In this document: piece after piece, positions 37,231 to 46,303 of the stretch
How positions within the stretch are numbered: position 1 is the stretch's first letter
How the letters are laid out: each line of letters opens with the position of its first letter
Assembly (NCBI GenBank): GCA_964479625.1
Contig: CAYZMS010000001.1
Span: 124,001-188,000 of the forward strand
Length of the DNA: 64,000 nucleotides
Reading direction: 5' to 3'
Source: CAYZMS01 sp964479625
Lineage (GTDB): Bacteria; Bacteroidota; Bacteroidia; Chitinophagales; Saprospiraceae
Notes under the pieces: generated by a model
Told to the model about the DNA's origin: nothing
Seen by the model: only the letters and a program-made list of their open reading frames with translations
Database searches by the model: none
Translations under genes and position numbers: made by a program

Positions 37231-38577
37231 ATGAATAAGATCACCTGGCTTTCTTTTTGTTTTTTGGGGTGCTTGTTTTTTCAAGCTAATGCACAAGGCA
37301 CCTTAACGGCAAATTTGACCGAATGTGAACAAGCCCCAGTGGTGTACACCTTCAATGGGATAGCTTTCGAACCTGTCGGTCCAATGAAACCGGGAAAAAA
37401 AGAGGAGTATGAATGGGAATTCTCCACCGATCAGCCTGACTTTTTCTACCTCAAGGCCGAAGACCGGCGGATGCTTCCCATCATTTTGGGAGGAGAAGCT
37501 GTCGTGAATATTGAAGGAACCTGTCCACGTATTAGCAGTGCCGATATCCATTCCGAGCTAAATGAAGATTACAAGACACTAAAGGCAGAGCTTGACAAGC
37601 ACAGAGATGAAGGAAATGCTCTTCAACGGCAATTTATGCGGGCAGATGAGGTTACCAGGGATTCCCTACAGGCGCTACTTACAAAGGTAGATGCAGCAAA
37701 ATTAAACCTGCTGGATTCCATTCGGGAAACCAATGACTACCTTGCCCAAATTGCTGCCGTGAATACCTATTTGTCTTATATCAATAACAAAGGGGAATAC
37801 CGGCATGAGATCCTTTATTTCGCCAACGAATTCTTTGGTCAGGCAGATCTGGCTGATCCGGCCTATAACCACATGCCCTGGTTGTATGAATCCTTTCGGT
37901 CGTTTACGAATACTTTGCTGGCAACCCGCCTGGCCGGGGATCCGCTTCAGCAAACCCTGGAGAGAAATCTTAGCAAGGTGCCGGAAAAAACAGTCGCTCA
38001 CCGAATGGCTCTGGGAGGAGTCGTATCGGTATTACGAGAAAAGCGTCACGATCTATATGCCGATTTCGGAAAACAGTTTCTAGACCTCTATGGGGAGGAA
38101 CTTCCAAGGGCAATGGCCGATATGGGGCCCGAGATCGACCGAATGCTCGGACTGCGAATTGGAGGAATAGTCCCTGATTTCACCCAGCAAACTCCGGATG
38201 GTAAAGACCTGAGCCTTATTAGCTTACGTGGCGATTATGTCCTTATTGACTTTTGGGCAAGTTGGTGCCGACCCTGCCGGATGGAGAACCCCAACGTCCT
38301 GAGGGCATACAACAAATATAAAGATAAAGGCTTTGAGATCCTCGGCGTAAGTTTGGATAAAACGGAAGATAAATGGGTAGAAGCCATCGAAGAAGATGGA
38401 CTGACTTGGTTACACGTTAGTGATCTCCAGGGTTGGAAAAATGAGGTAGCACAACAATTTGGCATTTCCTCTATTCCTGCCACCATTCTGATTGACCCGG
38501 AAGGGAAGATCATTGCCAAAAATCTCCGAGGCCCTTATCTTGAATCCAAGCTGGAGGAATTATTCGGCCCGGAATAG
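37231..38577 (+). CDS. TlpA-like thioredoxin-fold disulphide reductase with N-terminal DUF4369-like domain
   Basis: The ATG at 37231 gives a good signal peptide (MNKITWLSFCFLGCLFFQANAQ); an upstream GTG at 37216 is less likely. Residues 22-110 resemble the beta-sandwich found ahead of many Bacteroidota TlpA-like proteins, and residues 110-300 are helical. The C-terminal 145 residues are a redoxin domain: GGIVPDFTQQTPDGKDLSLI, then LIDFWASWCRPCRMENPNVL with the active Cys346-x-x-Cys349, and the cis-Pro segment GISSIPATILIDPEGKII. It should work in the periplasm, keeping cysteines of exported or cytochrome proteins reduced. It has its own promoter and converges on the M16 gene with 18 bp between stops. 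Confidence 0.9.
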   Translation: MNKITWLSFCFLGCLFFQANAQGTLTANLTECEQAPVVYTFNGIAFEPVGPMKPGKKEEYEWEFSTDQPDFFYLKAEDRRMLPIILGGEAVVNIEGTCPRISSADIHSELNEDYKTLKAELDKHRDEGNALQRQFMRADEVTRDSLQALLTKVDAAKLNLLDSIRETNDYLAQIAAVNTYLSYINNKGEYRHEILYFANEFFGQADLADPAYNHMPWLYESFRSFTNTLLATRLAGDPLQQTLERNLSKVPEKTVAHRMALGGVVSVLREKRHDLYADFGKQFLDLYGEELPRAMADMGPEIDRMLGLRIGGIVPDFTQQTPDGKDLSLISLRGDYVLIDFWASWCRPCRMENPNVLRAYNKYKDKGFEILGVSLDKTEDKWVEAIEEDGLTWLHVSDLQGWKNEVAQQFGISSIPATILIDPEGKIIAKNLRGPYLESKLEELFGPE

Positions 38578-38595
38578 CCCCGCCATGGTAAAGAT

Positions 38596-39831
38596 TTATT
38601 GGGCGCGGTATTGTAATTCTGAGCAATTTTCCTCCGTAATAATCACCCTTGCCATCCGATTGAGGTCGTTTGTGGTCAGTTGTTGATACAGCGTTTTTTC
38701 CTCGTTTATCAATTCCGCTCTGCCCAGGCATTCGAAGAAGGCAAGGTTCATGGCTTTATTCAGGATATTGAGTTCGGAAAAGGCCAGGCTACTTTGGACT
38801 TTATTTTTCCATTTGGTCAACTCTTTCTCGGTAATGCCTTCTTCCTTAAGGAGCTCCAATTCCCACCAAATGGCTTCGCTCACCTTTTCCAGGCTAATCC
38901 CGAATGATGGCCTTGCTTCGATCACCAAAAGCCCAGGGTCGATACTCCCACTTATGTAACAATCGATATGGGAAACGATTTTTTTCTCTTTAAGTAAGCA
39001 ACGGTAAAGTCTGGCAGAAGGGCCGTTACACAACAGGTCAGAAAGTAAATCTGCCGCATAAAAATCCGGGTGGAGCCGGTCAGGGGTGTGGAAGGCCAGG
39101 TAAAGGGCATCCATTGGTACCTTTGCTTGCGAGATGCGCTGCTCCAGCTTTTTTTGGGGAGGTTCCTGAGGCAGAACCCGTTGTGGACTGGGCCCGGCTG
39201 GAATATCTTCGAACCATTTCTCAGCAAGTTGTACTCCCTGCTCTGGTTGAATAGGCCCGGCTATGACCAGGATGGCATTGTTTGGCCTGTAAAATTTCTG
39301 GTAGAATTCCTGCACTTCCTCCATTTTTGCTTCTTCCACATGACGGGGGATCTTTCCAATGGTTGGCCACCGGTAGGGGTGCACCTTATAGGCCATATCA
39401 GACAAATGGTGCCAGGCATCACCGTAAGGTTCGTTGATACAATTTTCCTTGAATTCTTCCAACACTACCCTGCGCTGGGTCTCCAACGACCGTTCATCGA
39501 AATTTAAGGCGCTCATGCGGTCACTTTCCAACCAGAGGGCAGTTTCGAGGTTTTCGGCGGGTAAAATTTCGTAGTAATTGGTAATATCGTTATTCGTAAA
39601 AGCATTATTCTCCCCCCCTGCTAACTGGATGTATTCATCAAAATCCGGAGCATTGGTAGATCCTCCGAACATGAGGTGCTCAAAAAGGTGAGCGAAGCCT
39701 GTCCGGTCCGGGCGTTCATCCCGGGCGCCGACCTGATACAAAACATTTACTGCCACCATAGGGGTACTGAAATCAGGGTGGATCAAAACCCGCAGGCCAT
39801 TTTTAAGAACAAATCGTTTGTACTGTATCAA
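38596..39831 (-). CDS. M16 family zinc metallopeptidase, single-unit (about 410 aa)
   Basis: The inverted zinc motif HLFEH (H48, E51, H52) in GFAHLFEHLMFGGSTN, and the Glu segment RRVVLEEFKENCINEPYGD near residue 125-135, mark an active M16 subunit. At 411 residues it is a half-size enzyme, of the type that works as a homodimer or with an inactive partner protein such as an R/Y-type subunit; no such partner is next to it here. No signal peptide is evident (MIQYKRFVLKNGLRVLIHPD), so it is probably cytoplasmic. Peptide substrates are unknown. Confidence 0.92.
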   Translation of the reverse strand: MIQYKRFVLKNGLRVLIHPDFSTPMVAVNVLYQVGARDERPDRTGFAHLFEHLMFGGSTNAPDFDEYIQLAGGENNAFTNNDITNYYEILPAENLETALWLESDRMSALNFDERSLETQRRVVLEEFKENCINEPYGDAWHHLSDMAYKVHPYRWPTIGKIPRHVEEAKMEEVQEFYQKFYRPNNAILVIAGPIQPEQGVQLAEKWFEDIPAGPSPQRVLPQEPPQKKLEQRISQAKVPMDALYLAFHTPDRLHPDFYAADLLSDLLCNGPSARLYRCLLKEKKIVSHIDCYISGSIDPGLLVIEARPSFGISLEKVSEAIWWELELLKEEGITEKELTKWKNKVQSSLAFSELNILNKAMNLAFFECLGRAELINEEKTLYQQLTTNDLNRMARVIITEENCSELQYRAQ

Positions 39832-40041
39832 CGTAACAAGATTTAACCATTTTAAATATCCATACTAACCACATTCACCCTTATAATGGTTTCAGGGAGG
39901 AGAAAAATATTCGCAAAATTAAAGGCTTTTACACTTCGTTGCCGGTATTCGAAAGAATTTGGTTGAAATTTGAATTTGTTGCTCCCTTTCCCGGCGGCTT
40001 CATGACTTGCTGGAATAGTGGGTAATATTGATAAAAGTCCT

Positions 40042-40071
40042 TTTTTCTACTGCTTATTCCGGTTATATTTG
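40042..40071 (+). promoter_or_regulatory. Promoter of the methylmalonyl-CoA mutase gene
   Basis: TATATTTG (40064-40071) is an exact TAnnTTTG. A TTTT (40042-40045) lies 18 bp upstream in a T-rich stretch. The element ends 19 bp before the ATG at 40091. Confidence 0.55.
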
Positions 40072-40090
40072 GATAATTAACCACTTAACT

Positions 40091-42235
40091 ATGAAGCGAC
40101 CCGATTTTAGTGCCATTGAACTTGATCTTTCCCGACGGGGCTCTGCCCCGGCAGTTGAAAAGCGGGAGTGGAATACTCCGGAACATATTCCGGTAAAGTC
40201 TTTTTACGACCCTCAGGATGTAGCTGGCTTAAAACACTTGTCATTTGGTGCTGGGCTGCCCCCCTTTTTAAGAGGGCCATATAGCTCCATGTATGCCGTA
40301 CGGCCCTGGACGATCCGCCAATATGCCGGTTTTTCTACAGCCGAGGAAAGTAATGCATTTTATCGGCGTAACCTGGAGCAAGGGCAGAAAGGGCTTTCGG
40401 TTGCTTTTGACCTCGCAACACATAGGGGGTATGACTCAGATCACTCCAGGGTAGAAGGTGACGTGGGAAAGGCCGGGGTTGCAATCGATACAGTGGAGGA
40501 TATGAAGCTCTTGTTCGACCGAATCCCATTGGATAAAATGTCGGTGTCTATGACGATGAACGGAGCCGTCATTCCCGTGATGGCCTTTTATATCGTTGCC
40601 GCGGAGGAGCAAGGGGTCTCTCCGGAACAGTTAAGCGGCACCATCCAGAATGATATCCTGAAGGAGTTCATGGTTCGGAATACGTACATCTATCCACCAG
40701 AGCCTTCCATGCGCATCATCGCGGATATTTTTGCTTATACCGCCCAGCATATGCCCCGTTTCAATTCGATCAGTATTAGTGGCTACCATATGCACGAGGC
40801 CGGTGCTCCGGCTGATATTGAACTAGCCTATACGCTGGCGGATGGACTGCAATATATTCGAGCAGGCCTGGCTGCAGGCTTGAAAATTGACGAATTCGCT
40901 CCACGCCTTTCCTTCTTCTGGGCTATCGGGATGAACCATTTCATGGAGATCGCAAAAATGCGGGCAGGGCGTATGCTCTGGGCCAAATTGGTTAAACAAT
41001 TTGACCCGCAAAATCCAAAGTCCATGGCCTTGAGAACCCATTGCCAGACCTCGGGATGGAGCCTTACTGAACAAGATCCTTTCAATAATATCACTCGAAC
41101 CACTGTTGAGGCTTTGGCTGCCGTATTAGGAGGTACTCAATCACTGCATACTAACTCACTGGACGAAGCTATCGCCCTTCCGACAGATTTTTCTGCTAAA
41201 ATTGCTCGCGATACTCAAATCTTTTTACAAGAAGGAACGGACATCACCAAAGCAGTGGACCCTTGGGCGGGATCCTATTATCTGGAGTCCCTGACTGATC
41301 AATTGGCGAAAAGAGCTTGGTCCCTGATTGAGGAAGTAGAAGATTTGGGAGGTATGGCGAAAGCTATTGAAACCGGCTTGCCAAAACTGCGGATCGAAGA
41401 GGCAGCTGCACGTAAACAGGCTCGTATCGATAGTGGTAAGGATAAAATTGTAGGCGTCAATATTTTTGTGCGGGAGGAAGAAGATCCCATTGATATTCTT
41501 GAGGTGGATAATACCGCTGTGCGCGATGCTCAAATAAAGAGAATTAAGACGGTAAATTCAACCCGGAACGAATCGGCTGTCCAGTCCGCCTTGAAGGATT
41601 TGGCAAAGGTTGCTGAAACGGGCAGCGGGAATTTATTAGCAGCGGCGGTAACCTGTGCACGGCATCGGGCTACATTGGGGGAAATATCTACCGCTATGGA
41701 GTCCTCCTTTGGCCGCTTTGCTTCCCTTACTAAATCAGTATCCGGCGTATATTCCAGTGAGATCAGTAATGATGATGATTTTCTTCGTGCAAGGTCCCTT
41801 GCCGACCAATTTGCCGACCTGGAAGGGCGCCGTCCCCGGATCATGATCGCAAAATTGGGCCAGGATGGCCACGACCGGGGCGCCAAGGTTATCGCTACCA
41901 GCTTTGCTGATCTGGGGTTTGATGTGGATATTGGTCCTTTGTTCCAAACGCCTGAGGAGGCAGCCCGGCAGGCTGCAGAGAACGATGTCCATCTGCTTGG
42001 GATCTCTTCACTGGCTGCCGGCCACAAGACGCTGGTGCCAAAAACAATTCAAGCCCTAAAAGCTTTGGGCAGAGAGGACATTATGGTAGTGGTAGGAGGC
42101 GTTATCCCTCATCAGGACTATGAATACCTCTTTGAACAGGGAGTGGTTGGAGTCTTTGGCCCGGGAACCAGAATTGCTAAAGCGGCGCAACAAATCTTAG
42201 AAGTACTGATTGCAGATGGTGAGGAGGTAGAGTAA
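40091..42235 (+). CDS. scpA: Methylmalonyl-CoA mutase, large (catalytic) subunit
   Basis: The enzyme interconverts (R)-methylmalonyl-CoA and succinyl-CoA with adenosylcobalamin, in propionate production or use. The N-terminal TIM barrel has [20 protein letters not shown] with the substrate-binding Tyr region, and [18 protein letters not shown]. The C-terminal cobalamin domain has [20 protein letters not shown] with the lower-axial His (D-x-H-x-x-G) and later [20 protein letters not shown]. The length (714 residues) is complete. The ATG at 40091 is chosen over an upstream frame start at 40028 because known proteins begin with such a sequence ([12 protein letters not shown]) and because the promoter lies between them. 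In many Bacteroidota a small subunit gene directly precedes it; none is adjacent here, so a small subunit must be encoded elsewhere or the enzyme is homomeric. Confidence 0.96.
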   Translation: MKRPDFSAIELDLSRRGSAPAVEKREWNTPEHIPVKSFYDPQDVAGLKHLSFGAGLPPFLRGPYSSMYAVRPWTIRQYAGFSTAEESNAFYRRNLEQGQKGLSVAFDLATHRGYDSDHSRVEGDVGKAGVAIDTVEDMKLLFDRIPLDKMSVSMTMNGAVIPVMAFYIVAAEEQGVSPEQLSGTIQNDILKEFMVRNTYIYPPEPSMRIIADIFAYTAQHMPRFNSISISGYHMHEAGAPADIELAYTLADGLQYIRAGLAAGLKIDEFAPRLSFFWAIGMNHFMEIAKMRAGRMLWAKLVKQFDPQNPKSMALRTHCQTSGWSLTEQDPFNNITRTTVEALAAVLGGTQSLHTNSLDEAIALPTDFSAKIARDTQIFLQEGTDITKAVDPWAGSYYLESLTDQLAKRAWSLIEEVEDLGGMAKAIETGLPKLRIEEAAARKQARIDSGKDKIVGVNIFVREEEDPIDILEVDNTAVRDAQIKRIKTVNSTRNESAVQSALKDLAKVAETGSGNLLAAAVTCARHRATLGEISTAMESSFGRFASLTKSVSGVYSSEISNDDDFLRARSLADQFADLEGRRPRIMIAKLGQDGHDRGAKVIATSFADLGFDVDIGPLFQTPEEAARQAAENDVHLLGISSLAAGHKTLVPKTIQALKALGREDIMVVVGGVIPHQDYEYLFEQGVVGVFGPGTRIAKAAQQILEVLIADGEEVE

Positions 42236-42260
42236 AAATTGCTGCACCTCCATTTACTCA

Positions 42261-43058
42261 TCATGCTCGTTGCCCGGTTTGCTCCAGAATGGCAAATAAA
42301 CCTGCATTGACTTCGGGAGCAAAGATATTGTTACCTTTCCGATCATCGTATATATCAAGGCGCATACTTTCTGCTAATTGGCGGGCAAGCTTACCCATGT
42401 TCTGGGCATATTCTTCACTTTTACCCTGTGCCATATACCAGTCAATAATGCCTGTACGGATTAGTTCGTACTTGTCGAGGACAAGAAGCAGGCTATGTTG
42501 AGAACGCCCCCTGGCGACTATCCCTTTTTGCTGAGCCTTGAGTTGTAAGTTCTGTAAGTTATACCCAAGAACGTCGGAGCGGTACTTCCACCAGTTGGTA
42601 GCGGAACCTTGATTGCGTTGTTCATACACTTCCAGGTGTTGCTGCATGCTTTGCTTCTGGAAACTGGTACGGCTCATGGCCCGGGTAAGTTCCAGCAAAT
42701 TGACGACCTGATCCTGGTCGAGTAGTTCCGCCCTGGATACTTTTTCCTCCAATTCGAGCAATTGTCGTGCGTATTTTGATTTGACTTTACTGTTGGAATT
42801 TAAGGTGATCAGCTTGGCCAGTTCAACAGATAGATAATAATCCTTCAAACCAGGGGCCTCCTTGAGTTTGCGAGGAGCATAATCCCGTAGGTGTTCCGGT
42901 TTCCGAATACCGTCCTGAAACTGATAGATGTCATTCAGCCATTTACGGGCATTCGGCCCGTAATGATGGGCCGGTAATTGCAGAACAGTATGCAAATTGG
43001 TGGCTTTGATCACCCTGGTGCCTTTTTTGCTGATTAAGATTTCTAATTCCATGGTCAT
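42261..43058 (-). CDS. AntA/AntB-like antirepressor-type protein
   Basis: The N-terminal 110 residues (LEILISKKGTRVIKATNLHT, GPNARKWLNDIYQFQDG, LKDYYLSVELAKLITL, KYARQLLELEE) resemble the AntA/AntB and phage antirepressor N-terminal fold: a DNA- or protein-binding module with a KDYYL-type strand and conserved helix. The remainder is helical and basic (GRSQHSLLLVLDKYELIRTG), without a recognised domain. The start is taken as ATG 43058 because a promoter -7 element lies at 43118-43125 and would place the RNA start downstream of the longer frame's ATG at 43115; 43052 (MELEIL) is also possible. No other phage genes surround it, so it appears to be a chromosomal, self-controlled regulator or a lone prophage relic. 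Targets are unknown. Confidence 0.65.
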   Translation of the reverse strand: MTMELEILISKKGTRVIKATNLHTVLQLPAHHYGPNARKWLNDIYQFQDGIRKPEHLRDYAPRKLKEAPGLKDYYLSVELAKLITLNSNSKVKSKYARQLLELEEKVSRAELLDQDQVVNLLELTRAMSRTSFQKQSMQQHLEVYEQRNQGSATNWWKYRSDVLGYNLQNLQLKAQQKGIVARGRSQHSLLLVLDKYELIRTGIIDWYMAQGKSEEYAQNMGKLARQLAESMRLDIYDDRKGNNIFAPEVNAGLFAILEQTGQRA

Positions 43059-43117
43059 TTGCTTTGAGCCTTTGGGGCTGAAAAACACAAACTGTTGATT
43101 GAAAATCGCTTTCAATA

Positions 43118-43147
43118 CAAAAATACAAAAATGTTTTAAAAAGTCAA
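43118..43147 (-). promoter_or_regulatory. Minus-strand promoter of the AntA/AntB-like gene
   Basis: Read on the minus strand, TATTTTTG (43125 to 43118) is an exact TAnnTTTG, and TTG (43147 to 43145) lies 19 bp upstream. RNA would start near 43111, leaving a leader of about 50 bases before ATG 43058. Confidence 0.55.
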
Positions 43148-43158
43148 TTTTTAAAACA
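43132..43158. promoter_or_regulatory. Palindromic operator over the antirepressor-like promoter
   Basis: A perfect inverted repeat, TGTTTTAAAAA and TTTTTAAAACA, with the 5-base spacer GTCAA, overlaps the -33 element and spacer of the promoter. It lies 11 bp after the hemW stop, but it consists only of A/T pairs plus one G-C pair in each arm and has no U-run of its own, so an operator for a dimeric regulator is more likely than a terminator. The gene's own product is the obvious candidate ligand. Confidence 0.6.
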
Positions 43159-43169
43159 AAAAATTTATT

Positions 43170-44285
43170 TCAAATAAACAGACTGGATGTGATATGGTCA
43201 GCCAACAGTTTCCCGCTGTCCGTCAGGGTGAAGGTATTGCCATTTCGGGCTACCTTTCCACTTTTGAGGAAGGCTTGAATTTGTTGTAGAAAATGCTCCT
43301 GAAAGGAAAAGGGGATTTGATCCAGCTGGCAGCCCCACCGGGTGCGAAGGCCGGTAAGCAGGTACTCGTGGTAGCGATCAGTGGGGGTAAGTTTTTCGAT
43401 GCTTAGGATGGATGCCAGTTCCCCTTCTTGCAGGGTACGAATGTATTTGGTATTATTGGCAACTACTGCATAGCGATTTTGCCCATCGTAGGAATGTGCC
43501 GAAGGGCCAATGCCCAGATAAGGTTTTCCCCTCCAGTAATTCGAATTGTGAATGGCATATTGGGCCCCACGGGCAAAATTGGAGATCTCATATTGCTCGT
43601 AACCCGCCTGTCGGAGGCGTTCAAGCATTATTTCGAATTGCCGGGCAGCCTGTTCTTCATCCACGGCCGGGGCTTTTCCCTTTCGAATGAAATGATCCAG
43701 GGCTGTTTGAGGTTCTACGGTTAAAGCATAACAGCTAAGGTGTGGAATGGCTCTTTCGATCAGAAAATCAAGGTTTTTCAGCCATTGTGCATCACTGGTG
43801 GTTGGACTGCCGTAGATGAGATCTACCGTTAGCCTGTTAAACCCGGCTTCCTGAGAAAGTTCAATGCAGCGGTGCGCTTCTTCAGCAGTATGAGCGCGAT
43901 TCATAAAGCGCAGGTCCTCTTCCGAAAGGGATTGCAGGCCAATGCTTAATCGGTTGACCGGCGATTGGGCTAGTTCCCTCAATTTTTCGGGCGTTAGGTC
44001 ATCCGGGTTGGCTTCCAGGGTGATCTCGGCATTTTCCTCAACAAGGTGAAATTCGAATATTTTTTTGAAAATGCGGTCCAGTTGCTCTGCCGTCAGTAAG
44101 GAGGGCGTGCCCCCGCCAAAATATATCGAACCCAATGGCACCCCATCAAGAAAATCCTTGCGCAGCTCCAATTCAAGGAGCAGCGCATCCACAAAAGCCG
44201 CCTGGTTTTTCGTACTGGTCGAAAAATGGAAGTTGCAGTAGTGGCAAGCCTGCTTGCAAAAAGGGATGTGGAGGTATAGCCCCAT
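43170..44285 (-). CDS. hemW: HemW-like radical SAM heme chaperone
   Basis: The start MGLYLHIPFCKQACHYCNF holds the radical SAM cluster motif C10-x3-C14-x2-C17, followed by the HemN/HemW family blocks SIYFGGGTPSLLTAEQLDRI, EANPDDLTPEKLRELAQS and NRLSIGLQSLSEEDLRFMNR. The family was long annotated as oxygen-independent coproporphyrinogen oxidase, but short members of about 370-380 residues with this N-terminus are HemW heme-binding chaperones. The C-terminus has the HemN_C-like domain (TPTDRYHEYLLTGLRTRWGC). It is divergent from the BamA/TamA-like gene, 192 bp apart between starts. Confidence 0.93.
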   Translation of the reverse strand: MGLYLHIPFCKQACHYCNFHFSTSTKNQAAFVDALLLELELRKDFLDGVPLGSIYFGGGTPSLLTAEQLDRIFKKIFEFHLVEENAEITLEANPDDLTPEKLRELAQSPVNRLSIGLQSLSEEDLRFMNRAHTAEEAHRCIELSQEAGFNRLTVDLIYGSPTTSDAQWLKNLDFLIERAIPHLSCYALTVEPQTALDHFIRKGKAPAVDEEQAARQFEIMLERLRQAGYEQYEISNFARGAQYAIHNSNYWRGKPYLGIGPSAHSYDGQNRYAVVANNTKYIRTLQEGELASILSIEKLTPTDRYHEYLLTGLRTRWGCQLDQIPFSFQEHFLQQIQAFLKSGKVARNGNTFTLTDSGKLLADHITSSLFI

Positions 44286-44477
44286 ACAGGGTGAACTTGT
44301 GGTGTGGTGAAATTAGTGAACTGCTGAATTATTTCCAGGCTATCGCGCTCTTTCGTCAGCCAAATAAAAAACCAAAACCCTGTTTTATGTCGTTTCCTGA
44401 TTATGCGGAATATCAGGAAAAAAAGGGATGCAGCCAAATGGAAGGGCCGTTTTAAGTGGCCTTACCACTTACTGCGT

Positions 44478-46211
44478 ATGCTTCTCTCTTCTTGCCTTAT
44501 TTTCCTCAACCCTTATTCGCTTCCGGCACAATCCGGTTACCAACTCGACTGGGGGCCGGCACAAGATAAATCCATATGGCGAGATCTGCCCTTGACCATT
44601 AATGATACCAGCAGCCTGTTTGACACTCTACAACAAAGCCTGGAACAACTTCATGGCTACGGCTACCTGGAAGCTGCAATAGATGACTGGTCTGTACAGG
44701 ATAGTACCATACTACTGCATTGGCACCTCGGACAACATTACTCCTGGCTGGAACTTCGAATACCAGATGACCTCCAAGAGCTTGCACCCGATCGTCGGTG
44801 GAAACAGGTGGAGCAAATTCCGTTCGAACAATGGCCCGGTCGCCGGCAACGATTGCTGCAGCGGTTATCGGAAAATGGTTATCCCTTTGCCCGGGTGCGC
44901 CTTGACTCCCTTGTGATGGGTACTGACCGGAAGGTATGGGCAACCTTGGCCTGGGAGCCTGGCGGTTTTGTTCGTTGGGATTCGCTTAAGGTGCAGGGTG
45001 ATGTTCGCCTCGCCCCGGCCTTCCTGCAGGGTGTCTTGGAAATGCAGGCAGGGGACCCTTTCGAATACCGGGATTTCCTGGAGATCCCCCGGCGCCTACA
45101 GGATATTCCTTATCTCGAATTAAACGGCAATCCATCTTTGGTATTCAGAGGAGAAAAAGCAGAAGTGACCCTGCCCCTTCGCAAACGCCGGTCCTCCCGT
45201 TTCGATTTTCTGATCGGAGTTTTACCGAATAGTGCTCAGGTGGATCGCCTGCTGATCACCGGAAGTTTTGAAGCGGAATTATATAACCAATTGGCCCGGG
45301 GAGAACGCATCTACGCTCGGTTCGAACAATTACGCCCTCAAACGCAACTCCTGGATCTGGCCCTGAATTATCCCTATTTGTTCAACTTACCCTTTGGTGT
45401 TGAAGGAAGTTTTCATTTGTATCGGCGGGATACTACCTTTCTAAACCTGGACCTTGATATTGGCGTGCAGTATTTGATCTCCAGCCGGGCATTTTTGAAG
45501 GGTTTTATCGAATCCAGCTCCAGCCGTTTGTTATCTATTGATGAAGCTGTCCTGGAAGCGACCGGCCAATTGCCCAATGATCTGGATACCCGTAGTACCT
45601 CCTATGGTTTGCAATACAACTGGTCGAACGTAGACTATCGTTTTAATCCTCGCCGAGGGTGGGAGCTAAGTCTGAGAGCTAGTGCAGGTACCCGGCGCAT
45701 ACTAATAAATAATCGCATTGAAGAATTGGGCTTTGGCTACTTGTACGATAGCCTTCAGACCCGCAGCAATCAATATCGTACGTATTTGCGTTTAGAGCGT
45801 TATTTCCCCCTATGGCGGCGTAGCACCCTGCAGCTTGCCCTCACGGGGTTCAGCCTATTTTCAGATGCACCGGTTTATCGAAATGAGCAGCATAGGCTGG
45901 GGGGGAACCGGCTGTTGCGTGGCTTTGACGAAGAGTTCTTCTTCGCCACACGCTATGGAGTAGGGACTTTGGAGTACCGTTTATTGCTGGATCGCAATTC
46001 TTATCTGTATGTATTTGGAGACTACGGTCTGATCGGAGATTATACGGAAGCAGGGCGGAATGATCTGCAGGCTTATGGCTTTGGAGCCGGGCTTACTTTT
46101 GAAACCCGGGCGGGCTTATTCGGGATCAGTCTTGCCATTGGAGGACAGAATGGCACGCCGCCCGACTTTAGAGCGCCAAAAGTGCATTTTGGGTATCTTT
46201 CTCTTTTTTAA
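44478..46211 (+). CDS. BamA/TamA-family outer-membrane beta-barrel protein
   Basis: The start is taken at ATG 44478, which begins the signal peptide MLLSSCLIFLNPYSLPAQS; an earlier in-frame ATG at 44403 adds 25 charged residues. The first 250 residues look like POTRA-type alpha/beta modules (LHGYGYLEAAIDDWSVQDST, ENGYPFARVRLDSLVMGTD). The C-terminal barrel has NQYRTYLRLERYFPLWRRST, LGGNRLLRGFDEEFFFATRY with the RGF motif, and YVFGDYGLIGDYTEAGR, as in Omp85 proteins. It ends in a strand HFGYLSLF with a terminal Phe. It may insert or export a specific outer-membrane or surface protein; the lack of a neighbouring partner keeps the substrate open. Confidence 0.88.
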   Translation: MLLSSCLIFLNPYSLPAQSGYQLDWGPAQDKSIWRDLPLTINDTSSLFDTLQQSLEQLHGYGYLEAAIDDWSVQDSTILLHWHLGQHYSWLELRIPDDLQELAPDRRWKQVEQIPFEQWPGRRQRLLQRLSENGYPFARVRLDSLVMGTDRKVWATLAWEPGGFVRWDSLKVQGDVRLAPAFLQGVLEMQAGDPFEYRDFLEIPRRLQDIPYLELNGNPSLVFRGEKAEVTLPLRKRRSSRFDFLIGVLPNSAQVDRLLITGSFEAELYNQLARGERIYARFEQLRPQTQLLDLALNYPYLFNLPFGVEGSFHLYRRDTTFLNLDLDIGVQYLISSRAFLKGFIESSSSRLLSIDEAVLEATGQLPNDLDTRSTSYGLQYNWSNVDYRFNPRRGWELSLRASAGTRRILINNRIEELGFGYLYDSLQTRSNQYRTYLRLERYFPLWRRSTLQLALTGFSLFSDAPVYRNEQHRLGGNRLLRGFDEEFFFATRYGVGTLEYRLLLDRNSYLYVFGDYGLIGDYTEAGRNDLQAYGFGAGLTFETRAGLFGISLAIGGQNGTPPDFRAPKVHFGYLSLF

Positions 46212-46238
46212 TAAGCGGCTTCAAGGCGGAAAGAATAA

Positions 46239-46303
46239 ACCTTATTTTTAGAAGGTGTCTCAAAAGGATTATTTCCTTTTGAGACACCTTCTAAAAATAA
46301 GGT
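46239..46303. terminator. Bidirectional terminator between convergent genes, 29-bp perfect stem
   Basis: The arms 46239-46267 and 46275-46303 are perfect reverse complements over 29 bases, with a 7-base loop (ATTATTT). Each arm carries a T-run or A-run at its outer end, so the hairpin has U-runs on both strands. It ends directly before the TAG of the minus-strand lipoprotein gene (46304) and lies 27 bp after the BamA-like stop. Its length is far beyond a usual intrinsic terminator. Confidence 0.85.

Noticed and set aside
43132..43158. AT-rich palindrome as terminator of hemW
   Set aside because: The stem is almost only A/T pairs, and it lies on a promoter, so an operator is more likely.
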